Shown piece after piece: positions 38,422 to 47,950 of a DNA stretch of 64,000 nt (positions are counted from its first letter, which is position 1; each line of letters starts with the position of its first letter). A program made the position numbers and the translations under genes. The notes beneath the pieces were generated by a model, which saw nothing but the letters and a program-made list of their open reading frames with translations, did not search any database and was not told the origin of the DNA. The stretch lies in NCBI RefSeq assembly GCF_026410305.1, contig NZ_JAPMLQ010000007.1:222206-286205 (forward strand), written 5' to 3'. The stretch is from Sulfitobacter sp. F26204 (GTDB lineage Bacteria; Pseudomonadota; Alphaproteobacteria; Rhodobacterales; Rhodobacteraceae).

Positions 38422-39149
38422 TGCACCACCTGGCCAAAGCCGTGTTTGCCGAAAATGGCCTGTGCAGCCGGCGCATTCAGTTCGCTAAGATATACTGCAC
38501 CGGCAGGTGTAAGACTGGCGGCGAAATACCCAATGGGCGCATGGGTTTCGGGAGGTACATGAAAAACAATATCGACCATTGGTTCGGCCCGGGCATCCGT
38601 GGCATAGACGACACCCAAAGCCACATCGCCCCGCGCAACCAAAGCAAGGGCGGCGCGGACATTGTCCGTTTCGGCCAGGGATCGTTGCAAAAGTCCCCAA
38701 AGGCCCGCCGTAACGAGCCATTGGCGCGTATATGTCCCCGCGGGGACAGCGTCGCGTTGTCCCATTGCCAGCCGTCCTGTGCCCAGGCGGGTCGGTATCT
38801 CAGAGGGGGCTGCCAATGGCGCGGCGCCCTTCGGCCCGATCAGGACCAGCCTGTTGGCGGCCACTTTTGTCGGTGAGGACAGGCCAGTGATTTCTTGTGC
38901 CGTCAGCCAGTCCATCCATGCCTTGTTCGCCAAGATCACAACATCCGCCGGTGCTCCGGCCGCGACCTGGCGCGCCATTGTACCGGACCCGCCGAAAGAG
39001 TGGCTGATGTTGTGACCGGAAGCATCACCGATTTCCTGCAATGCGCCACGCAGGCTGGCCGCAGCGAAAATGGTAATCTGTTCGGCTTTTCCCGCAGTTG
39101 GAACAAGGAAACCGAGAACGGTGATCAGAAAGAAGGCGATACGTGTCAT
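38418..39149 (-). CDS. modA: ModA, molybdate-binding periplasmic protein
   Basis: A 243-residue solute-binding protein. A signal peptide (MTRIAFFLITVLGFLVPTAGKA) precedes the mature start EQITIFAAASLRGALQEIG, the AAASL region that contacts the oxyanion. SFGGSGTMARQV, GAPADVVILANK and GDVALGVVYATDA are further landmarks. It binds molybdate or tungstate and hands it to ModB. It is first in the operon; the ribosome-binding site is weak and the upstream gene is divergent and close. Confidence 0.93.
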   Translation of the reverse strand: MTRIAFFLITVLGFLVPTAGKAEQITIFAAASLRGALQEIGDASGHNISHSFGGSGTMARQVAAGAPADVVILANKAWMDWLTAQEITGLSSPTKVAANRLVLIGPKGAAPLAAPSEIPTRLGTGRLAMGQRDAVPAGTYTRQWLVTAGLWGLLQRSLAETDNVRAALALVARGDVALGVVYATDARAEPMVDIVFHVPPETHAPIGYFAASLTPAGAVYLSELNAPAAQAIFGKHGFGQVVQ

Positions 39150-39262
39150 TTGTTGTATTATCCGTCATGCGTCGCCACCCTACAAGCGCAATGGAACAGG
39201 TGATGCTTGCGGTATGGGCTGTGGCGCGGCATGTTGGCAAAAAGCGACCCCACAGGCAATTC

Positions 39263-39733
39263 ATGGTCAAGCAACTCCCGCTTTCACTTCTTGGCGCACG
39301 CAAGGGCGAACTGCGCACCCAGTTTGGGGCACTGTGTTATCGCATCCGTCGGGACAAGGTACAGATCCTGGTGATCACCTCGCGCCGCTCCAAGCGATGG
39401 ATCGTGCCCAAAGGCTGGCCAATGGAAGGGAAAACTCCCGCGGTATCGGCCGCGACGGAAGCCTGGGAAGAGGCCGGTGTACGTGGCAAGCCCGATGAAA
39501 CGGCGTTGGGGGTTTACACATATGGTAAGAATAGAGGGGAAGGGGATGAATTGCCCTGTCTGGTAATGGTCTTCCCCTTGCTGGTCAAATCACTGGCCAA
39601 AAAGTTTCCGGAAAGCGGCCAGCGCCGTCGTCGCTGGGTGTCGCGCAAGAAAGCGGCCAAGATGGTGGCAGAGGAGGATTTGGCACAACTGATTCTGAAG
39701 TTTGATCCTCCCCGCAGCCGCAAGCGATCTTGA
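39263..39733 (+). CDS. NUDIX hydrolase
   Basis: A NUDIX-domain hydrolase (156 residues from ATG 39263, MVKQLPLSLLG). The NUDIX region reads PKGWPMEGKTPAVSA followed by ATEAWEEAGV. The EExG core of the consensus is present but the Arg of REUXEE is Thr here. Alternative in-frame ATGs at 39143, 39191 and 39200 would lengthen the N-terminus, and the first would overlap modA; 39263 matches where family similarity begins. The substrate is unknown; relatives cleave diphosphoinositol polyphosphates or dinucleoside polyphosphates. Confidence 0.82.
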   Translation: MVKQLPLSLLGARKGELRTQFGALCYRIRRDKVQILVITSRRSKRWIVPKGWPMEGKTPAVSAATEAWEEAGVRGKPDETALGVYTYGKNRGEGDELPCLVMVFPLLVKSLAKKFPESGQRRRRWVSRKKAAKMVAEEDLAQLILKFDPPRSRKRS

Positions 39734-39782
39734 CCTGACCTTGATTGCCCCCCACGTTGAAGGATGAGACAGGTAGGACCGA

Positions 39783-40214
39783 ATGATCCAATACACCTTG
39801 AAATGTGAAGCGAACCACAACACGACAAGCTGGTTCAAATCGGCGGATGCCTATGATGCCCTGGAAAAATCCGGGCATCTTTCCTGTGCTGTTTGTGGCA
39901 GCAGTCAGGTGACAAAGGCGCTTATGGCCCCCCGTGTGCGTGGATCAGAAGAACATGAGACGCCACAGGTGCCTGTGTTGAGTGAACCTGCCGGAGAATC
40001 AGAGCAGGCTATTGCGGCAATGCGCAAGAAAGTCGAGGAAACCTCGGATTACGTGGGTGACAGTTTTGTCAAAGAAGCGCGCGCAATGCATGCCGGCGAA
40101 AAACCCCAGCGCTCGATTTACGGTGAGGCACGCCTGGACCAGGCCAAAGCATTGCTCGACGAAGGGGTGCCGTTGATGCCGCTGCCTTTCCGGCCCAAAC
40201 AGAAACTGACCTGA
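39783..40214 (+). CDS. DUF1178 family protein
   Basis: A 143-residue cytoplasmic protein with the DUF1178 pattern: MIQYTLKCEANHNTTSWFKS at the start and a CxxC-type pair in LSCAVCGSSQVTKALMAP (about residues 35-52), suggesting metal or zinc-ribbon binding. The C-terminus has the recurrent PFRPKQKLT ending. It lies between the NUDIX gene and an SDR gene on the same strand. No biochemical role is established for the family. Confidence 0.82.
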   Translation: MIQYTLKCEANHNTTSWFKSADAYDALEKSGHLSCAVCGSSQVTKALMAPRVRGSEEHETPQVPVLSEPAGESEQAIAAMRKKVEETSDYVGDSFVKEARAMHAGEKPQRSIYGEARLDQAKALLDEGVPLMPLPFRPKQKLT

Positions 40215-40231
40215 GCCAAAGAGGATAGCGC

Positions 40232-40876
40232 ATGAACATTGTGATCACCGGAGCAAGCCGCGGCATCGGTGCCGGGCTGGCCGCGCATTATCGCGATCTC
40301 GGGCACGAAGTTGTCGGAACGGGCCGCTCTGTTGCGTCGCAGCTGCAACTGGATGTGACCCGTCCTGCCAGCCAGAACGAAATGGCAGAAACACTGGAAG
40401 GGCATCCGATTGACTTGCTGGTCTGCAATGCAGGTGTCTATCTGGACAAGGGCAATGATCTGGAAACCGGATACGGTGTTGATCTCTGGGCGCAAAGCTT
40501 TGCAACCAATGTTACCGGTGTTTTCCTGAGCATTCAGGCCCTTCTGCCGCATCTGAAACAGGCGAAGTCCGCGAAAATCGCCATCATCTCTTCGCAGATG
40601 GCGTCGGATACTCACGCCCCCGGGGGCAGCTATATTTACAGGGCTTCCAAAGCCGCGGTTTTGAATCTGGGACGCAATTTGGCATCCGACCTGAAGCAGG
40701 ATGGGATTGCAGTCGGGATATATCACCCCGGTTGGGTTCAAACCGACATGGGTGGTGATGGTGCTGATATTACTGTTGATCAGGCGGTTGAAGGCTTGGC
40801 CGCACGATTTGAAGCCTTGAACCTTGAGACATCGGGATGTTTCGAAACATGGGATGGCCGTGCACATGATTTTTGA
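40232..40876 (+). CDS. Short-chain dehydrogenase/reductase
   Basis: A 214-residue SDR-family oxidoreductase. The dinucleotide loop TGASRGIGAG is at residues 6-15, NAG lies at VCNAGVY, and the catalytic Ser-Tyr-Lys are in ISSQMASD and YIYRASKAAV. This short type resembles CsgA-like carbonyl reductases. The gene starts 18 bases after DUF1178 with AGGA nearby, so the two may be co-transcribed. The substrate is unknown. Confidence 0.88.
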   Translation: MNIVITGASRGIGAGLAAHYRDLGHEVVGTGRSVASQLQLDVTRPASQNEMAETLEGHPIDLLVCNAGVYLDKGNDLETGYGVDLWAQSFATNVTGVFLSIQALLPHLKQAKSAKIAIISSQMASDTHAPGGSYIYRASKAAVLNLGRNLASDLKQDGIAVGIYHPGWVQTDMGGDGADITVDQAVEGLAARFEALNLETSGCFETWDGRAHDF

Positions 40877-41027
40877 ACAAATGTCCTGTTCACTTCAATT
40901 GCTTCATTGAAGCCTCTCGTGTTGCACAGCCCAGAATGCGACAGGAAATAAGACCAGAAAACTATGTCGGCTTGCACGTGGCAGATGGCTCGCGTACATG
41001 GCGCGAGACTGTTTGAGGCGAGGGACA

Positions 41028-42266
41028 ATGCCTGTACTTGTGATGAAATTTGGTGGCACTTCGGTGGCCACCCTGGATCGTATCCGCCGCGCAGCCAAAC
41101 GCGTGGGCGTTGAAGTGGCCAAGGGCTATGAGGTAATTGTCATTGTCTCGGCGATGTCGGGCAAAACCAATGAGCTGGTAGGCTGGGTGAACGAGACATC
41201 CCCGATGTACGATGCGCGTGAATACGATGCGATCGTTTCTTCGGGCGAGAATGTGACAGCGGGCCTGATGGCGCTGACCTTGCAGGAAATGGATGTACCT
41301 GCACGATCCTGGCAGGGTTGGCAGGTGCCTGTCAAAACCACAAGCGCACATTCAGCAGCGCGGATCGAGGAAATCCCGACCGACAACATCAATGCAAAGT
41401 TTGCCCAGGGTATGAAGGTCGCGATTGTAGCGGGCTTTCAGGGAGTAAGCCCCGAAGGGCGGATCACGACACTAGGGCGCGGCGGATCGGATACAACGGC
41501 AGTTGCCTTTGCAGCGGCCTTTGAGGCTGAACGCTGTGATATTTATACGGATGTTGATGGTGTATACACCACTGATCCACGAGTCGAAGCGAAGGCCCGC
41601 AAACTCGACAAGATCTCGTTTGAAGAAATGTTGGAACTGGCATCACTTGGGGCCAAGGTCCTGCAAACCCGTTCGGTGGAACTGGCGATGCGGTACAAGG
41701 TCAAGCTGCGGGTGTTGTCAAGTTTTGAGGAACAAACAGACGATGCTGGTACGCTCGTTTGTGATGAGGAGGAAATCATGGAAAGCAATGTAGTCGCCGG
41801 AGTGGCTTTCAGCCGCGAAGAGGCCAAGATGACACTTGTATCGGTCGCCGATCGCCCCGGTATTGCGGCCCTGATCTTTACCGCACTGTCGGATGCAGGG
41901 GTCAATGTCGATATGATCGTGCAAAACATATCGGAAGAAGGGCGTACCGACATGACCTGGTCCTGCCCGGTCGATCAGGTCGCGCGTGCGAAACAAGCCA
42001 TGGATGATGCAAAATCCAGTGAAGTGATCAATTACTCCGATCTGCTCGCAGATACAGATGTTGCCAAAGTATCCGTTGTCGGTATCGGCATGCGCAGCCA
42101 TACAGGCGTGGCCGCCAAGATGTTTCAGGTGCTGTCCAACGAAGGCATCAACATTCAGGTTATCACCACCTCGGAAATCAAGATTTCTGTGCTGATCAAT
42201 CGCAAGTATATGGAGCTGGCGGTTCAGGCCCTGCATGATGCCTTTGAACTGGATAAGGCTGCCTGA
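41028..42266 (+). CDS. lysC: Aspartate kinase
   Basis: A 412-residue kinase catalysing the first step of the aspartate pathway to lysine, threonine and methionine. It starts MPVLVMKFGGTSVATLDR (ATG 41028, preceded by GAGGGA). The kinase domain includes GRGGSDTTAVAFAAA and YTDVDGVYTTDPR. Two ACT domains occupy about 265-410, with VADRPGIAALIFTALSDAGV, which give feedback control by lysine and threonine. With thrC in the same window, two pathway steps are present but unlinked. Confidence 0.96.
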   Translation: MPVLVMKFGGTSVATLDRIRRAAKRVGVEVAKGYEVIVIVSAMSGKTNELVGWVNETSPMYDAREYDAIVSSGENVTAGLMALTLQEMDVPARSWQGWQVPVKTTSAHSAARIEEIPTDNINAKFAQGMKVAIVAGFQGVSPEGRITTLGRGGSDTTAVAFAAAFEAERCDIYTDVDGVYTTDPRVEAKARKLDKISFEEMLELASLGAKVLQTRSVELAMRYKVKLRVLSSFEEQTDDAGTLVCDEEEIMESNVVAGVAFSREEAKMTLVSVADRPGIAALIFTALSDAGVNVDMIVQNISEEGRTDMTWSCPVDQVARAKQAMDDAKSSEVINYSDLLADTDVAKVSVVGIGMRSHTGVAAKMFQVLSNEGINIQVITTSEIKISVLINRKYMELAVQALHDAFELDKAA

Positions 42267-42568
42267 AGCGCTGAAAAGCACATAAAGGGCAGGGGCAGGC
42301 AGGCAGTGCGGGTGGCAAATGCACCTGGGCGCAAGACCTGTCCTAAACCGCAGGCAGCGTTCTGGTTCCTTAACGGCAAGCTAAAATCAAAAACAGGTGG
42401 CGGCGCACCATGATGCACTTGCGCTTAATTCTTGGGCACTCCGAACCCGTCTTGGGTATCCTGGTCAAAAGAAACGGCCAACAACTGCCCCATAGCTGCA
42501 TTCGGCCATTTCGCTTTTTCGCCACCTGTGGTGTAAGATGTGATTGATTTGCAGGGGGATGCGGCGAG
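42267..42568. other. Intergenic region between lysC and ptsP
   Basis: A 302-base spacer without a credible gene. No terminator hairpin with a T-run was seen after lysC and no clear sigma-70 promoter for ptsP; GGGGGAT, about eight bases before the ptsP ATG, is a good ribosome-binding site. Confidence 0.3.
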
Positions 42569-44818
42569 ATGGCCGAGCGTAAAGAGACAGAGAGCCGCAA
42601 GCTCTTGGGCAGGCTGCGTGACGCGATGGCAGGCGCGGCGGCCGGTCAGGAACGTTTGGACAAGATCACCCACCTGATTGCAACCTCGATGCAATGCGAA
42701 GTGTGTTCAATCTATTTGTTTCGCGACGAAGATACGCTGGAGCTATGTGCCACCGAAGGCCTGAACGCCGAAGCGGTGCATGAAACCCGCATGAAATTGG
42801 GCGAGGGACTGGTCGGCCGGGTTGCCAAATTTCGTCGTGTGATCAACACGCCGGACGCCCCTCAGGCCCTGGGCTTTCGCTTTATGCCTGAAACCGGTGA
42901 AGAGATATATTCCAGTTTTCTGGGCCTGCCGGTTCAGCGTCTGGGCGAAACCTTGGGTGTGTTGGTCGTGCAATCCAAAATCGCCCGCGAGTTTTCGGCA
43001 GATGAGGTCTATGGGCTTGAGGTTGTGGCCATGGTGTTGGCAGAGATGACCGAGTTGGGCGTCTTTGTCGGCGAAGGTGCAGCAATGTCGGCCCGTCATA
43101 CTCAATCAGTATTGTTGCGTGGTATCGTGGCGCAGGAGGGTGTCGCCGAAGGCCATGTCTGGCTGCATGAACCACGCGTTGTGGTGACAAACCCGATTGC
43201 CGACGATCCGGTGCGTGAGACAGAGCGCCTGACCGAAGCCGTTGATGCCCTGCGCATGAGCGTGGATCAAATGCTGACCATGGCTGCGAATGGAGACAAG
43301 GATCAACAACAGGTCCTTGAGACCTATCGAATGTTTGCCAATTCCAAAGGTTGGATGCGGCGCATGCTCGAAGACATCGAAAATGGCCTGTCGGCAGAAG
43401 CGGCGGTGGAAAAGGAACAGTCACTGGCCCGTGCAAGGATGACTCAGTCGACCGATGCCTATTTGCGTGAACGGCTAAGCGATCTGGACGATCTGTCCAA
43501 CCGCTTGCTGCGAATTCTGACAGGCCAGGGTGCCGATACCGGTGCTGAAATGCCTGCGGATCCGATCCTTGTGGCACGTAACATCGGGCCGGCGGAACTG
43601 CTGGAATATGGCCGGAGCCTTCGTGGTATAGTGCTTGAGAATGGTTCGGTTGGCTCTCATGCGGCGATCGTAGCGCGGGCGCTGGCGATCCCGTTGCTGG
43701 TACATGCGGGCCGGATCACCAATGATGCGCTGAATGGTGATCACATCATGGTGGACGGCGAACAGGGGATCGTGCATCTGCGCCCTGACGATATGGTGGC
43801 CAATGCCTTCCGTGACAAGATTGCGATGCAGGCGGCGGCGCAGGAACGCTATAGTGCCATCGTCGACAAACCAGCCCAGGCTAAATGCGGACAGGTGATT
43901 GCGCTGCATATGAATGCAGGATTGATGGCAGATTTGCCTTCCCTACGCAGTTCGGGCGCGGAAGGTGTGGGTCTGTTTCGTACTGAACTGCAGTTTTTGG
44001 TGCGCAACAAGATGCCAAAAAGATCGGAACTGTCGGCACTTTATGCACGGGTTCTGGACGCGGCAGGGGACAAGAGGGTGGTCTTTCGCACGCTCGATAT
44101 CGGATCGGACAAGGTGCTGCCCTATATGAAGCCCAACGAAGAGCCGAACCCGGCGTTGGGGTGGCGTGCGATCCGCGTCGGTCTGGACAAGCCCGGCGTG
44201 ATGCGGATGCAATTGCAGGCGCTGATCCGCGGCGCAAATGGCCGACCCTTGACCGTGATGTTCCCCTTTGTTGCTCAGTTTGAAGAGTTCCGCGCGGCCC
44301 AAAAGGAAGTCGACAAGGCGATGGCCCGAGAAGAAAAGCTGGGTCATGTGCTGCCTTCGGCGCTGGAGGTCGGTGCAATGCTGGAAACACCCAGTCTGGC
44401 CTTCGCCCCCGAAAAGTTCTTTGAGGACGTTAAATTCCTGTCAGTGGGTGGCAACGACCTCAAACAATTCTTCTTTGCCGCGGATCGCGAAAACGAACGT
44501 GTGCGCCGTCGCTATGATACTTTGAATGTCAGCTTTCTGACCTTTCTCGAGGGGATTGTCGAACGCTGCAACCGAACCAACACTGATCTGTCATTCTGTG
44601 GCGAGGATGCGGGAAGGCCCGTCGAGGCACTGTGTCTCGCCGCCATGGGATTCAGGTGTCTGTCGATGCGTCCCGCGTCGATTGGCCCGGTCAAAAGTTT
44701 ACTGCGACGGTGCAATCTGGATGAGGTGCGCGACGTGATAAACAGGGCAAGAGCACGTGGTGAAATGTCGGTAAGGTCAGATGTGATGGAATATATCAAG
44801 ACACAGCACCAGACCTGA
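42569..44818 (+). CDS. ptsP: PtsP, phosphoenolpyruvate-protein phosphotransferase (EI-Ntr)
   Basis: A 749-residue first enzyme of the nitrogen PTS, transferring phosphate from PEP to NPr. An N-terminal GAF domain (about 20-165) can sense glutamine or 2-oxoglutarate. The PEP-utilising domain has the phospho-accepting histidine in GSVGSHAAIVARAL. The TIM-barrel domain shows GVGLFRTELQFL, and the catalytic Cys lies in LSFCGEDAGRP. It is followed by a possible terminator 245 bases downstream. Confidence 0.95.
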   Translation: MAERKETESRKLLGRLRDAMAGAAAGQERLDKITHLIATSMQCEVCSIYLFRDEDTLELCATEGLNAEAVHETRMKLGEGLVGRVAKFRRVINTPDAPQALGFRFMPETGEEIYSSFLGLPVQRLGETLGVLVVQSKIAREFSADEVYGLEVVAMVLAEMTELGVFVGEGAAMSARHTQSVLLRGIVAQEGVAEGHVWLHEPRVVVTNPIADDPVRETERLTEAVDALRMSVDQMLTMAANGDKDQQQVLETYRMFANSKGWMRRMLEDIENGLSAEAAVEKEQSLARARMTQSTDAYLRERLSDLDDLSNRLLRILTGQGADTGAEMPADPILVARNIGPAELLEYGRSLRGIVLENGSVGSHAAIVARALAIPLLVHAGRITNDALNGDHIMVDGEQGIVHLRPDDMVANAFRDKIAMQAAAQERYSAIVDKPAQAKCGQVIALHMNAGLMADLPSLRSSGAEGVGLFRTELQFLVRNKMPKRSELSALYARVLDAAGDKRVVFRTLDIGSDKVLPYMKPNEEPNPALGWRAIRVGLDKPGVMRMQLQALIRGANGRPLTVMFPFVAQFEEFRAAQKEVDKAMAREEKLGHVLPSALEVGAMLETPSLAFAPEKFFEDVKFLSVGGNDLKQFFFAADRENERVRRRYDTLNVSFLTFLEGIVERCNRTNTDLSFCGEDAGRPVEALCLAAMGFRCLSMRPASIGPVKSLLRRCNLDEVRDVINRARARGEMSVRSDVMEYIKTQHQT

Positions 44819-45062
44819 GAGAGGAATGCGACAGTCCGTCTGCGCACTGCGCTGAGTCTCCAGTCTGAAAATACTTGGCCAGCCCGTTCCCGATGCCTCT
44901 AGATATTTAAATAAAACAATTTGTTGTGCCGGTATCTCGACGGGCTATTCAGGCGAGAAACCGGATAAAATCAACATTTTTGGCTGAAGATACGGGGTGT
45001 ATTCTGTGTCCGCCCGCAGTCGGGGAATGCAACAAGGGCTGCACGACATGCGCACAGCCCCG

Positions 45063-45080
45063 GCCTGATGTTGATCAGGC
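45063..45080 (+). terminator. Possible plus-strand terminator downstream of ptsP
   Basis: GCCTGAT (45063-45069) and ATCAGGC (45074-45080) form a perfect 7-bp stem with a GTTG loop, followed on the plus strand by TTTT. It overlaps the last codons of the convergent comE-like gene. It could stop ptsP read-through; the distance of 245 bases makes this uncertain. Confidence 0.45.
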
Positions 45081-45629
45081 TTTTACAGCTTCCATAAAGC
45101 GATGGCGGATCACGACGGGATCCAGGGTGATAACGGGCAGTTTGATATTGCCACTGTCACATTTGCACACGATGATTGTCATCTCATCGCTGTCGATGGC
45201 CTCTTGCAATACCGGTCCCAGGTCCTTGTCCTGCACCTCGATCACGTTTTCACAGCCACAAGCCTTGGCGACAGCGGTCAAAGAGGTTTTCTTGCCTGCG
45301 TAGGTCGGTTGATCGCCGGTTGACCCGTAGGAACCGTTGTCAATGATCAACAGTGTGTAATTGCCTGTCGGGTTGTTCGCGATGGTTGGCAATGTGCCAA
45401 GGTTGGTCAGAACAGAGCCGTCGCCGTCGATGGAAATGACTGCCTTGTCCTGTGCCAGTGCCAGACCAAATCCGATGGAGGATGACAGCCCCATGGTGCC
45501 AAGCATATAGAAATTGGTCGGCTGATCGTCGATCATATGCAACTCTTGGCTGGGCAGGCCGATGTTGCAAACAACAAGGTGATCGCGGATGATGGGCGCG
45601 ATTTCGCGCAGAATTTCAGAACGGATCAT
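45075..45629 (-). CDS. comE: Sulfopyruvate decarboxylase, beta subunit (ComE-like)
   Basis: A 184-residue TPP-dependent subunit. Reading begins at ATG 45629 (MIRSEILREIAPIIRD), overlapping the alpha subunit by ATGA; the longer open frame is out of register with the alpha gene. The TPP/magnesium motif is GDGSVLTNLGTL with NGSYG further on. Together with the alpha subunit it should convert sulfopyruvate to sulfoacetaldehyde and CO2. Phosphonopyruvate decarboxylase is a related possibility; the HpsN-type neighbour favours sulfopyruvate. Confidence 0.82.
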   Translation of the reverse strand: MIRSEILREIAPIIRDHLVVCNIGLPSQELHMIDDQPTNFYMLGTMGLSSSIGFGLALAQDKAVISIDGDGSVLTNLGTLPTIANNPTGNYTLLIIDNGSYGSTGDQPTYAGKKTSLTAVAKACGCENVIEVQDKDLGPVLQEAIDSDEMTIIVCKCDSGNIKLPVITLDPVVIRHRFMEAVKA

Positions 45630-46132
45630 TGGTCGCCATAGCCTCCCCAGAAGTTGGCGTCGGTCAAGATCGCCACAGGTTTGTTGCACATGAAGGTGTA
45701 TTTGAGGATGTTGTCGAATTCCTCGACATCCTTTTGCCAATGGAAGTGGTAGGTCGGAATGTTCAACTGGGCGAGCAGCGCCTTGGTATGCACAGCCATT
45801 TCGACCTGGCAGGCAACAGGCTCTCGCAGCTCGCCACGATAGCTGATCAACATCGGCAGCGGCATCCGATAGAACTGTGTCAAGGTAGCCAGTGTGTTCA
45901 GCGTGACACCGAGAGCGGTGTTCTGCATGATGATCATTGGGCGTTTGCCCCCCATGTAGGCCCCGGCACATAGTCCCATGCCCTCGTCTTCCTTGTTGGA
46001 GGGGATGTGGAAAATTTCGTCACGCTTTTCGACTTCATCAATGACACCGGCGAGCTGCTTGCAGGGCACGGTGGTCACAAAGGAGACGTCATTTGCGACA
46101 AGATCGTCTACGATCTTTTTGTCGATGTTCAT
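45626..46132 (-). CDS. comD: Sulfopyruvate decarboxylase, alpha subunit (ComD-like)
   Basis: A 168-residue TPP-enzyme N-terminal (PYR) domain subunit. Landmarks are VTTVPCKQLAGVID, the catalytic-type Glu in NKEDEGMGLCAGAYMGG, and MQNTALGVTLNTLATL. Separate alpha and beta chains match archaeal ComDE and the roseobacter sulfolactate/DHPS pathway. The downstream Xsc and Pta steps are not encoded in this window. It follows the HpsN-like gene on the same strand after a 413-base spacer. Confidence 0.82.
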   Translation of the reverse strand: MNIDKKIVDDLVANDVSFVTTVPCKQLAGVIDEVEKRDEIFHIPSNKEDEGMGLCAGAYMGGKRPMIIMQNTALGVTLNTLATLTQFYRMPLPMLISYRGELREPVACQVEMAVHTKALLAQLNIPTYHFHWQKDVEEFDNILKYTFMCNKPVAILTDANFWGGYGDQ

Positions 46133-46545
46133 TAAAGGATGCCTTTCTTGATGGGTGCTTGAACAGGGTTAGAAACTGTGTGCGACAAGGACCATGGGGT
46201 CAGTATACTTCCAGTTTGCGCAAAGTAGCCTGTCGGTAATTCGACAAAGAATTCTACGCAGTTGGACAGCGGTCGGTGTCGGAATCCTGTCCGGATTGCC
46301 CGGCCGTCCGTCAAAGGTTGCCAGTGCAGTATCGCGAAATTTCCGTAAGGTATAGATGTCAGCGCAAAAAAAGTTGATTTTTTGCAAGGTCATAGAGCCT
46401 GTGGGTCAGGTACGGGCATTTTCAGGCGGTAAAACAGACACGAGGGCGCAACCGCGCTTGTGTCTTTTGTTCACAGCGGGCAGGCGGGTCGACCGCGCCA
46501 TGTGACCGAAGGGGCAATGGAGCCGATCGATTGGATACCCGAGGC
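46133..46545. other. 413-base spacer between the HpsN-like and ComD-like genes
   Basis: No convincing gene. GCAAAAAA at 46364-46371 pairs with TTTTTTGC at 46378-46385, an AT-rich 8-bp inverted repeat that could be a regulatory site or weak terminator. The spacer may hold a second promoter for the comDE pair. A LacI-type operator like the one at 47965 was not seen here. Confidence 0.35.
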
Positions 46546-47853
46546 TCAGTCCTCCGGGTAAAGGTCAAATTCTTCATTGGGGAAATATTTGGCCAAACGT
46601 ACTTCGGCCGCGCGTGCGTGCCCTTCCATCCCTTCACGCCGCGAGATGCGAGCAGTGGCTATGGCCACCTCTTTCGAGCCTTCTCGTGTGGCCTTTTGCC
46701 AGGTGACGATCTTCATGTATTTATGAACCGACAGACCGCCTGTATAGCTGGCCGCACCAGATGTCGGCAGCACATGGTTGGTGCCTGTTGCCTTGTCTCC
46801 ATAGGAGACGGTGGTCTCTTCGCCCAGGAAAAGCGACCCGTAGCAGGTGAGCCGTTCCAGCCACCAATCAATATCCTGCGCCTGCACTGTAAGGTGTTCG
46901 GGGGCATATGCGTCTGAACAGGAAGCCATGTCTTCGCGGTCTTTACAGACGATGACTTCGGCAAAATCACGCCAGGCTGCAAGGGCGTTATCGCGGTTGG
47001 TTTCCGGCAGAGCGTCGATCAGATTGGGGACGATTTCCATGACATTTTTGGCCAGTTCCCGGTCATCCGTGACCAGCCAGACGGGTGAATTATACCCGTG
47101 TTCGGCCTGGCTGACTAAATCTGTGGCAACGATATGTGCATCAGCCGTCTTGTCAGCAAGCACCAGACTGTCCGTGGGCCCCGCGATCATGTCAATGCCC
47201 ACGCGCCCAAACAGAATACGTTTGGCTTCCGCAACGAACTGGTTGCCCGGACCGACAAGAATGTTCGCCTTTGGCAGACCAAACAAGCCAAAGGTCATTG
47301 CCGCCACGCCCTGGACGCCGCCCAGGGCGATGATCTTGTCCGCGCCGGAAATATGCGCGGCGTATACAATTGCGGGGCTTACTCCGGTGTCTGAGCGTGG
47401 GGGGGAGCAGGCCGTGATGTGATGACAACCTGCAACCTTGGCCGTCGTCACTGTCATGATTGCACTCGCTATATGGCTGTATCTGCCCCCCGGAACATAA
47501 CAGCCGGCGGCATCAATGGGGATGGCCCTTTGTCCGGCAATCATGCCCGGCACAATTTCGATCTCTACATCGGATACAGTGGTCTTTTGCGCTTCGGCAA
47601 AACGTTTGACGTTGTTGTGGGCGAACTCAATATCGCGTTTCAGTTTGTCCGGGACCTTCGCGCAAGCGGCTTCTATTTCTTCGTGGGTAAGGATCAGGTT
47701 ACCTTCGTAACGGTCGAATTTGCGCGCATATTCCAATGCCTTGGCGTCTCCGCCTGCTTCGATTTCTGCGAGAATGCGTTTGACCGTTTCATGGGTTTCG
47801 GATGCTTCTGATGTGGCCGTTCGGCTTGCTTTCTTGAGGTATTCTCGGGCCAT
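46546..47853 (-). CDS. hpsN: Sulfopropanediol 3-dehydrogenase-like protein (HpsN; HisD homologue)
   Basis: A 435-residue zinc dehydrogenase of the histidinol dehydrogenase family, starting MAREYLKKAS at ATG 47853 with AGGA nine bases upstream. Family marks include YVPGGRYSHIASAIMT, VGPGNQFVAEAKR, the zinc-region VSQAEHG and the catalytic YAPEHLTV. HpsN oxidises (R)-2,3-dihydroxypropane-1-sulfonate to sulfolactate, a step before sulfopyruvate. Three facts favour HpsN over biosynthetic HisD: the ComDE-like pair downstream, a divergent LacI regulator, and no his genes nearby. An in-frame ATG at 47940 would add 29 residues with no family match. Confidence 0.78.
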   Translation of the reverse strand: MAREYLKKASRTATSEASETHETVKRILAEIEAGGDAKALEYARKFDRYEGNLILTHEEIEAACAKVPDKLKRDIEFAHNNVKRFAEAQKTTVSDVEIEIVPGMIAGQRAIPIDAAGCYVPGGRYSHIASAIMTVTTAKVAGCHHITACSPPRSDTGVSPAIVYAAHISGADKIIALGGVQGVAAMTFGLFGLPKANILVGPGNQFVAEAKRILFGRVGIDMIAGPTDSLVLADKTADAHIVATDLVSQAEHGYNSPVWLVTDDRELAKNVMEIVPNLIDALPETNRDNALAAWRDFAEVIVCKDREDMASCSDAYAPEHLTVQAQDIDWWLERLTCYGSLFLGEETTVSYGDKATGTNHVLPTSGAASYTGGLSVHKYMKIVTWQKATREGSKEVAIATARISRREGMEGHARAAEVRLAKYFPNEEFDLYPED

Positions 47854-47950
47854 TTTCACAAGTCCTATCGGTGATTTTCGCCCTTGAACGCGCCTGTTCG
47901 AGACAGGTTTGCCGCAGCTGGGCACATCGATCTTGATCATGTCCTAGATG

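Noticed and set aside
39150..39262. Possible ModE-type operator upstream of modA
   Set aside because: No palindrome resembling the known Mo-box half-sites could be found in the short gap.
44926..45303. A plus-strand frame of 125 codons between ptsP and comE
   Set aside because: More than half overlaps the comE-like gene in antisense and no start signal or family resemblance is seen.
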